NCBI GenBank assembly: GCA_018699955.1
Contig: JABISG010000042.1
Coordinates: 1 to 62,755, forward strand
Source: Planctomycetaceae bacterium
GTDB taxonomy: Bacteria > Planctomycetota > Planctomycetia > Planctomycetales > Planctomycetaceae
Direction of reading: 5' to 3'
Length of the DNA: 62,755 nucleotides
In this document: positions 57,316 to 62,755 of the stretch, piece after piece
How the letters are laid out: each line of letters begins with the position of its first letter
Position numbering within the stretch: the stretch's first letter is position 1
Notes under the pieces: generated by a model
Told to the model about the DNA's origin: nothing
The model's input: the letters and a program-made list of their open reading frames with translations, nothing else
The model's database searches: none
Made by a program: the position numbers and the translations under genes

Positions 57316-58929
57316 ATGAAGGCGTGGGAAATCACCCGGAAAGATTTGAAGTTGCTTGTTCGCGACGGACGTACGTTCGTTGTGCTGCTGGCGCTGCCGG
57401 TGTTGTTCATCTGGATCATCGGCATGATCACCGGCAAGATGACCGGCTTCAACGAACCCAATCGCGTTTTGAAAGTCTCGATGGTCGATGAAATCGACTA
57501 CGACGCCCTCGGCTTCGACGATGAGGGCGAGTCGCTCGAAGAAGACGAGGCCAACCAACTCAAACGCCATGCCCGCAACACGTTCGTCAAGATTTTCAAC
57601 GGCATCCAGGAAAAGAGCGGATTTGAGATAAAAGAGACGATCGACGAAACAGATGTGACCAACAAGCAGAAGGCGGTCGCAAAAGCACTGCAGCAAGTTG
57701 ATTCAGACGAGTCGAATGTCGCCCTCCGCGTCGGCCCTGACTTCTTCAAACGCGTTCTCCGTCTCTCTCACCGCGACATTATGGACAGCGGCCGCGGCGG
57801 ACTCACATTCCAATTTGTGCCCCCCAAAGAAAACCAGACCGATTTCTCCGACAACCGGGAAGGTTTGGAAGAGCGTTTGGCACCCGTCCTGGGCGCTCAG
57901 GCCGCGGACCTAGAAATTTATCGTGAAGACGTCGATCTGGAAAATGCCGAAATTACCTTTCGGTTGCCCAAGCAGATCTCGATGAAACTCTTCGACGACG
58001 ACTGGGAGAACTCTAAGAATTCTGCCCTATTTGAAGAACTGGCGAAAGCAGCCGAACCGCTCGAACTGCTCGACATTTATCCGAATGGTCTGAATTCGGG
58101 ACTCGAGAGTCTCAACATGCGTCTGGAAGGCGAAGCACGTGGCTCGGCAACGCACGACCTGATCGAAATCGTTGTTCTGTACAGCGCGTTCGACAACATC
58201 AAACTGTTTCCGTTGTGCGCAAACAGTCAGAGTCGCAGCCAGATTGGAACCAGCTGCAACGAGTTAGACGCCGAGGCGGATGAAGCCCCGTTGGTGCTCA
58301 TGCTGCCGCAGAAGGTGCAGAAGTCATCCAGCCACGTCTACCAGGAGGTCATTCCCGGCTATACGGTGCTGTTCGTTTTCTTCCTCATCAACATCATGGC
58401 CCGCTCGTTCATTCACGAGAAAGCACTGGGAACGCTGCGGCGGCTGCGAATTGCGCCCGTGCGACCCATATCGGTACTGGCCGGAAAAACGATGCCGTTC
58501 TTGTTTGTCTCGCTAATACAGACGGCACTGCTGTTTCTGTTCGGAAAATTCTTCTTCGGCATGAGTTGGGGGCCGATGCCGATGTTGTTGATGCCGGTCA
58601 TCATCTGCACGTCGTTGGCCGCCACGTCGCTTGGTTTGTTGGTGGCGACAATCGTCCGTTCCGAGTCGCAGGTGTCGGCCTATGCCAATCTGGTGGTCAT
58701 TACCTTTGGGCTGATCAGCGGTTCGATGTTCCCCCGCGATTGGTTGCCCGAAGTGATGAAGAGCGTCAGTCTCGTGACGCCACATGCCTGGGCACTCACC
58801 GCCTACGAACAAATTCTCTCGGCACACGATCCGAACGTCGGCATCGTTCTGCAATGCTGCGCCGCGCTCGTCGGATTCGCGATGCTGTATTTCGCCATCG
58901 GCACCGTCCGTTTCGGCAAAGTCGATTGA
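57316..58929 (+). CDS. ABC-2 type transporter permease
   Basis: The 537-residue product has one helix near the N-terminus (TFVVLLALPVLFIWIIGMIT). An unusually large extracytoplasmic region spans about residues 40-345, rich in Glu/Asp (DEGESLEEDEANQLKRHARN). A bundle of about five helices follows (YTVLFVFFLINIMARSFI, MPFLFVSLIQTALLFLFGKF, LLMPVIICTSLAATSLGLLV, VITFGLISGSMFP). GSMFPRDWLPEVMKSVSLVT is the ABC-2 permease signature, before the last helix. The plan matches YhgE/NatB-type exporters of drugs or sodium. It pairs with the ATPase gene directly upstream. Confidence 0.93.
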   Translation: MKAWEITRKDLKLLVRDGRTFVVLLALPVLFIWIIGMITGKMTGFNEPNRVLKVSMVDEIDYDALGFDDEGESLEEDEANQLKRHARNTFVKIFNGIQEKSGFEIKETIDETDVTNKQKAVAKALQQVDSDESNVALRVGPDFFKRVLRLSHRDIMDSGRGGLTFQFVPPKENQTDFSDNREGLEERLAPVLGAQAADLEIYREDVDLENAEITFRLPKQISMKLFDDDWENSKNSALFEELAKAAEPLELLDIYPNGLNSGLESLNMRLEGEARGSATHDLIEIVVLYSAFDNIKLFPLCANSQSRSQIGTSCNELDAEADEAPLVLMLPQKVQKSSSHVYQEVIPGYTVLFVFFLINIMARSFIHEKALGTLRRLRIAPVRPISVLAGKTMPFLFVSLIQTALLFLFGKFFFGMSWGPMPMLLMPVIICTSLAATSLGLLVATIVRSESQVSAYANLVVITFGLISGSMFPRDWLPEVMKSVSLVTPHAWALTAYEQILSAHDPNVGIVLQCCAALVGFAMLYFAIGTVRFGKVD

Positions 58930-59074
58930 ACCGGTGTGTTGATTGAAAGGGCGAGCGGCGGGTGTCAACCCGCCGGTTCATCTGGCGTTAGCTCTTCCCT
59001 CCCGTCTCCCGCTCCGTGCGTGTTATACTCCGGTGCATCGTAGATTGCAGTCTGGCCCAGCGATTCAAGTGACT

Positions 59075-59350
59075 ATGCAAGAGCGTCCCAACATCTTCTT
59101 CCGCCTCGCGCTGGCCACCGGCGCGTTGTTTGTCGTCACGGTGCTGGCGTTGACGGCGACCATTTTCAGCGACCCGCGCGCGCCGTCGGCACGGTTCCTG
59201 GACAATCACGGCGGCACACTCATCGCCGTCGAAGTTGCCGCCACCCTCACCTTCGCTTTCTGGGCGATGGCCCTCGACCGCCGACAACAACTACTCCGCG
59301 ACGCAAGAGCCAACGCGGAAGACAAGCAAGAACCAGAAGAGCGTTCGTAG
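59075..59350 (+). CDS. Small two-helix membrane protein
   Basis: The start MQERPNIFFRLALATGALFV places the first helix (LALATGALFVVTVLALTATI) directly at the N-terminus; an upstream in-frame extension to 58943 is not convincing. The second helix is TLIAVEVAATLTFAFWAMAL. A charged tail follows (LDRRQQLLRDARANAEDKQE). The last four residues and the stop lie in repeat D copy 4 (59330-59371), so the C-terminus may have been shaped by that repeat. No family recognised. It follows the ABC exporter on the same strand with a gap of about 145 bases. Confidence 0.65.
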   Translation: MQERPNIFFRLALATGALFVVTVLALTATIFSDPRAPSARFLDNHGGTLIAVEVAATLTFAFWAMALDRRQQLLRDARANAEDKQEPEERS

Positions 59351-59371
59351 TGACCGCATTCATGCGGTTCG
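59330..59371. repeat. Dispersed repeat, family D copy 4
   Basis: GAACCAGAAGAGCGTTCGTA followed by GTGACCGCATTCATGCGGTT is the same as copy 1 with two differences over some 42 bases. It encodes the last residues and TAG stop of the preceding small gene. Confidence 0.85.
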
Positions 59372-59490
59372 GACGTTGGCAACGCTATCGCAGAGGGAAT
59401 TCAGCCGCTCAGAATGCCGGTTTAGACCCTTGCTTGCGCTGCGGTCTGGTTATGTAACGTCCTTTGCTACAATGGGTTGCATCATTCGCT

Positions 59491-59520
59491 TTGACTCAAC
59501 CACCACTTGTGACCTAGAAT
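59491..59520 (+). promoter_or_regulatory. Sigma-70-like promoter for the 59650 gene
   Basis: TTGACT at 59491-59496 and TAGAAT at 59515-59520 each have one change from consensus, with an 18-base spacer. The start would be near 59527, giving a leader of about 120 bases. Confidence 0.5.
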
Positions 59521-59649
59521 TACACTGAACCGGTTACACGTTTTCTGTCGATCTTAGTCATGAGTGCGAACCTGTCGATTGGCACCAATTGAGTAATCTG
59601 TTCCGCACAGGTCCATCAATCACGAGGAGATTTGGAACGGGAGAACATC

Positions 59650-60186
59650 ATGGGTGACGTCTTAGCGGGTCGTGACGATCTGCGCCGAATGTTTGCGGCG
59701 CTTGTGGAGAATACGTTCCACGTCGATTTGGGCGTGGCCGATCCCCGGGTGATCGATTACCTGGCGGACATGCTCGTCCGCTTTGTCCGAATCGACACGA
59801 TCTACCGCGTCCGAGACGTCGAAGGCCGACGGCTGGAAGAGTTGGCCGACATGATGATTGAGGCTGAACAAAGGCAGGCGAAACCGAAACGCGAGATTCA
59901 CCGGCACATCGGCGACTTCGCATTGTTCTGGGCAGGTGTCTACCCCGAAGCTCTCAAGCAGCGATGTTCTTCTGCTTCAAAAGACCATCTGATCGACTAT
60001 TGTGAACAGGGCAAGCGGTCGTATCTCATTGCCAGCACGTTCGACGACGAACCGTTTGAACACGAGGCCCCCGTGCTGCGTCGGCTCAGCCAGGATTTTG
60101 AGCTGTGCAGCTACGGATTGAATTGCATACGCCGGGAATGGGAACAGATGCGGCATCAGTCGCCGGACGATGCTGAGCGGAATTGA
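59650..60186 (+). CDS. Conserved hypothetical cytoplasmic protein
   Basis: ATG at 59650 (MGDVLAGRDDLRRMFAALVE) has GGGAG eight bases upstream and is preferred to a TTG at 59632. The 178-residue product is helical and charged, with no membrane segment. Blocks that look conserved include VIDYLADMLVRFVRIDTIYR, REIHRHIGDFALFWAGVYPE and YGLNCIRREWEQM. The last two resemble planctomycete-specific proteins of unknown function. A promoter-like pair lies about 130 bases upstream. The neighbouring threonine synthase gene is separated by a large hairpin, so it need not share the transcript. Confidence 0.7.
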   Translation: MGDVLAGRDDLRRMFAALVENTFHVDLGVADPRVIDYLADMLVRFVRIDTIYRVRDVEGRRLEELADMMIEAEQRQAKPKREIHRHIGDFALFWAGVYPEALKQRCSSASKDHLIDYCEQGKRSYLIASTFDDEPFEHEAPVLRRLSQDFELCSYGLNCIRREWEQMRHQSPDDAERN

Positions 60187-60189
60187 AGT

Positions 60190-60247
60190 AGCCCACCGCT
60201 CCCTCGGCGGAGTTTTCTCCGTTCCCACGGGGAGCGGCCCGTGGGCT
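60190..60247. terminator. Three-tier nested hairpin
   Basis: AGCCCAC (60190-60196) pairs with GTGGGCT (60241-60247). CGCTCCC (60197-60203) pairs with GGGAGCG (60230-60236). CGGAG (60208-60212) pairs with CTCCG (60217-60221) around TTTT. The structure begins four bases after a stop codon and ends about 130 bases before thrC. It could end the upstream transcript, attenuate thrC, or be a repeat of the AGCCCAC/GTGGGCT type also present at 53531-53555. Confidence 0.6.
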
Positions 60248-60376
60248 TTGAGTGTGGGACAGTCGTTGCGTGTGTCGCGATCTCTGTTCTCTTTCAATCT
60301 GTCTGTCGTCGGTGTAGGTTGGGCATTCTGTTTTTTTGCGGCCCAAACACCGATACTCCAGACGGAAACCCCGAAC

Positions 60377-61621
60377 GTGCACAATTCTCTTACCTGCGCT
60401 GCCTGCGGCTTGGCTCACGATGCCGATCAACTTCAAAACCTCTGCAATGAATGCGGTAAGCCGCTGCTGGTTGGATACGATCTGGCTGCTATCAAGGACA
60501 GTTTCACGCCCGATGCCGTTCGCAATCGTTCGGTTCGTTCCATGTGGCGGTTCCACGATGTGCTGCCGGTGGACGATGCAGCCGGCGCGGTTTCGCTGGG
60601 CGAAGGCAGCACGCCGTTGTTGAAGTGCCGACCGGTGGGGGCAGCGGCTGCTTTTGAAAATCTGTTCGTCAAAGACGAAGCGTTCAACCCCACTGGCAGT
60701 TTCAAAGCGCGGGGAATGTCGGCAGCGATCACGCGGGCCGTTGCATTGGGCGCGAAGAAAGTTGCTTTGCCTTCTGCCGGAAACGCTGCCGGCGCAGCAA
60801 CCTATTATGCCGCCCGCGCGGGCATCGAGTGTTATCTCTTTATGCCCGAAGACACACCGCCGGCCAACATTGTCGAAGCGGCCGTGGGTGGCGCGAAAGT
60901 CTTTTTGGTCAACGGCTTGATCAGCGATTGCGGCAAACTTGTCAAGCAGGGCTGCGAACGATTCGGTTGGTTCGATCTCTCGACGCTCAAAGAGCCGTTC
61001 CGAATTGAAGGCAAAAAGACGATGGGTTACGAGTTGGCCTTCGACATGGCCGATGCCGCCGGATCGACGAAGTTGCAATTGCCCGATGTCATCTTTTATC
61101 CAACCGGTGGCGGCACCGGGTTAATCGGTATGTGGAAAGCGTTCGACGAAATGCAGCAGCTTGGCTGGATTGGCGAGGAACGCCCGCGAATGGTTGTCGT
61201 GCAAGCCGAAAACTGTGCCCCCGTTGTCCGCGCATTCGAGCAAGGGGCCACGCATGCCGAGATGTTCCCCAACGCTTCAACCAAAGCGGCTGGCCTGCGC
61301 GTGCCGGCCGCCATCGGCGATTTTCTGATGCTCAATGTGCTGAAGGAATCCGGCGGGACTGCGGTCACCGTCAGCGACGATGACCTGCTGGACGGTGTGC
61401 GGGAATTCGCCGGCGAACAGGGCATTTACCTCTGCCCGGAAACCGGAGCGGTTTGGAAAGCGGCGCTCAAACTGCTGGAATCGGGCTGGTTGAAACCGTC
61501 CGAACGCATCGTGTTGTTCAACACCGGCAGCGGGCTGAAATACAACCACCTGTTCCCGCCAAATAATTTGCCGCTGTTGGATCACAACGACCCGAACGTG
61601 ATCGACCAGATCGAATCGTAA
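60377..61621 (+). CDS. thrC: Threonine synthase
   Basis: Threonine synthase converts O-phosphohomoserine to threonine with PLP. GTG at 60377 is preferred because the product then begins with MHNSLTCAACG; in-frame extensions upstream lack family sense. An N-terminal zinc ribbon has CAAC (C7, C10) and CNEC (C23, C26). FNPTGSFKARG holds the PLP lysine K110, PSAGNAAGA binds the phosphate or substrate, and YPTGGGTG the cofactor phosphate. Length, 414 residues, fits the archaeal/plant-like class with zinc ribbon. No other threonine gene is adjacent; the preceding hairpin may control it. Confidence 0.94.
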   Translation: MHNSLTCAACGLAHDADQLQNLCNECGKPLLVGYDLAAIKDSFTPDAVRNRSVRSMWRFHDVLPVDDAAGAVSLGEGSTPLLKCRPVGAAAAFENLFVKDEAFNPTGSFKARGMSAAITRAVALGAKKVALPSAGNAAGAATYYAARAGIECYLFMPEDTPPANIVEAAVGGAKVFLVNGLISDCGKLVKQGCERFGWFDLSTLKEPFRIEGKKTMGYELAFDMADAAGSTKLQLPDVIFYPTGGGTGLIGMWKAFDEMQQLGWIGEERPRMVVVQAENCAPVVRAFEQGATHAEMFPNASTKAAGLRVPAAIGDFLMLNVLKESGGTAVTVSDDDLLDGVREFAGEQGIYLCPETGAVWKAALKLLESGWLKPSERIVLFNTGSGLKYNHLFPPNNLPLLDHNDPNVIDQIES

Positions 61622-61634
61622 TCGATCACGTCGC

Positions 61635-62755
61635 TTATTTTCCGCTCACCACGCGCACGACGGCGGCCGATCCTTCGACGTCTTCCAGTTGCACGCGTAG
61701 TCCCGTCTTTCGTGCGCTCATATCGATGGCGAATGTCAGCCGATGACGCCCCTGGGGCAAATCGAGCAGCATCGCATCAGCGACGGCACGGGGGGTTGAA
61801 TTGATCCACATTGTCAGTCCGTCAGTCGAGTTCAGCACCAACTGACTCTTCCCGGCCGTGGTCACTTCCAGTTCGCAATGAACGAAAGCTGTTCCCTTTG
61901 CGCCTGGTGTGACTCGGTTTCGTGAGAGTTCGGGGAGACCGGATGTCGGTAACAGACCGGCGACCGTGCTGTAGGCGGGCTTCCAATTGAAGGCGGCATC
62001 GTCGGTTGCCGCGGTTGCGTGCCGGGTGCGGCGAATGCGGTAAACTGCATCGGGTGTTGCCTGCAGCACTCTCCACCGCCGAACCACGCGATCTCGCGAG
62101 ACCTGAAACTGTCCGATCTTGCCTAACTGCGACATGAACTGCACGAGGTCCATCAGTTCCGCATCGGTCAGTTTTTCGGTCAATCCGACAGGCATCAACG
62201 ATGTGCCGTCGGCGCGTTCCTCGATGCTGCCGCGAGGAATCGAAACTTCCTTGTCTTCCGCGTCTCGCAGAACCACTTCGCGCGCCGACTCGCGAACCTT
62301 CACGCCCGTGTGTACTTTGCCTTTGTCGGTGACGATGACCAGCGTGTTGTAGTTCTCCTTGACCTTCTTGTTGGGGACCAGTAGCGAGTCGATGAGATAA
62401 TCGACCTGCGCGCTGCCGCCGATGCTCACCAGATCGGGGCCGACTTTTCCGCCGGCACCGGCTATTGCGTGACACTTCAAGCAGGCAACATCGTCGCGGC
62501 GGAAGATTGCTTCACCACGCACTGCATCGCCGTGCTCGCGCACGCCGGTAATCATCTGTTGCATTTCAGCGTCGGTCAGTTTGCGGGCACCGGTGGTGAT
62601 GCCCCCCGCCGTCCGTAGCGCCGATGCCAGGGTGTCCTGTTTTCGCCCGGAAGCAGATGCTTGCCGGAGACCGATCTTCGCGATGTCGGCGGTAAGTGTT
62701 CGGCCGCCCAGCGCTTTGGCCAATACCGCTGCCCCTTGCTTCTGTGACAGGAACG
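61635..62755 (-). CDS. PVC-type cytochrome c, C-terminal part
   Basis: The frame is open to the window edge (it reads FLSQKQGAAVLAKALGG before residue 1 of the apparent TTG start at 62723), so only the C-terminal ~373 residues are seen. CLKCHAIAG holds the heme-binding CxxCH after RGEAIFRRDDVA, and the later M in SLMPVGLTEKLT may be the distal ligand. This is the standard planctomycete heme-binding domain, with a preceding sensor or dehydrogenase domain lying outside the window. A beta-domain of the PA14/GLEYA-like type follows (LVLNSTDGLTMWINSTPRAV). Probably exported; role in electron transfer inferred. Confidence 0.88.
   Translation of the reverse strand, partial: FLSQKQGAAVLAKALGGRTLTADIAKIGLRQASASGRKQDTLASALRTAGGITTGARKLTDAEMQQMITGVREHGDAVRGEAIFRRDDVACLKCHAIAGAGGKVGPDLVSIGGSAQVDYLIDSLLVPNKKVKENYNTLVIVTDKGKVHTGVKVRESAREVVLRDAEDKEVSIPRGSIEERADGTSLMPVGLTEKLTDAELMDLVQFMSQLGKIGQFQVSRDRVVRRWRVLQATPDAVYRIRRTRHATAATDDAAFNWKPAYSTVAGLLPTSGLPELSRNRVTPGAKGTAFVHCELEVTTAGKSQLVLNSTDGLTMWINSTPRAVADAMLLDLPQGRHRLTFAIDMSARKTGLRVQLEDVEGSAAVVRVVSGK

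Overview
The window reads as one fragment of a planctomycete genome (order Pirellulales or close relatives), probably from a metagenome assembly. The evidence is a GC-rich gene set with typical planctomycete content: a large secreted beta-barrel protein, a PVC-type cytochrome c, an LptD-like protein, two GH57 enzymes next to glgA, TPM-domain proteins, lipoproteins with simple leucine-rich repeats, a MraZ-like protein with no division cluster, and gene spacers full of short palindromic repeats. The first ~330 bases do not belong. They are very AT-rich, encode a piece of a TrkH potassium transporter, and abut a comM gene that stops in mid-domain, so the contig looks chimeric at about 332-352.

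Layout. 353-13.9 kb: truncated comM, a cupredoxin-like lipoprotein, a large beta-barrel protein, an apparent minus-strand operon (LRR lipoprotein, THI5/NMT1-type binding protein, PolX DNA polymerase), an amidohydrolase with a YiiX-like peptidase, and a beta-helix protein. 14-23.6 kb is a low-density accessory stretch: two TPM-domain proteins, small unknown proteins, a zinc-ribbon protein, a GNAT acetyltransferase and a DUF1858/DUF2249 protein. Here at least three families of dispersed repeats fill the spacers and in places supply the stop codons of genes. 23.6-24.7 kb holds the most notable gene, an exported thioredoxin-fold protein. Its first catalytic cysteine is an in-frame TGA followed by a perfect hairpin at SECIS distance, so it is a probable selenoprotein with a UxxC motif.

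25.7-32.9 kb is a glycogen/alpha-glucan operon transcribed leftward: glgA, a GH57 amylase, a GalT-family nucleotidyltransferase and a GH57 glucanotransferase. 33-44.6 kb carries purN, a large membrane protein, trxA with a strong promoter, a coiled-coil protein, a dynamin-like GTPase, an MMPL/RND transporter and an ArnT-type glycosyltransferase. 44.6-62.7 kb carries LptD-like and DgkA envelope genes, a UvrD-family helicase, a secreted HExxH protein, MraZ with repeated operator-like sites, a GspE/PilB ATPase, a STAS membrane protein, an ABC-2 exporter, threonine synthase, and the end of a c-type cytochrome that runs off the window.

No tRNA, rRNA, CRISPR array, transposase or integrase was recognised. 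Domain calls come from reading motifs by eye, without database searches.
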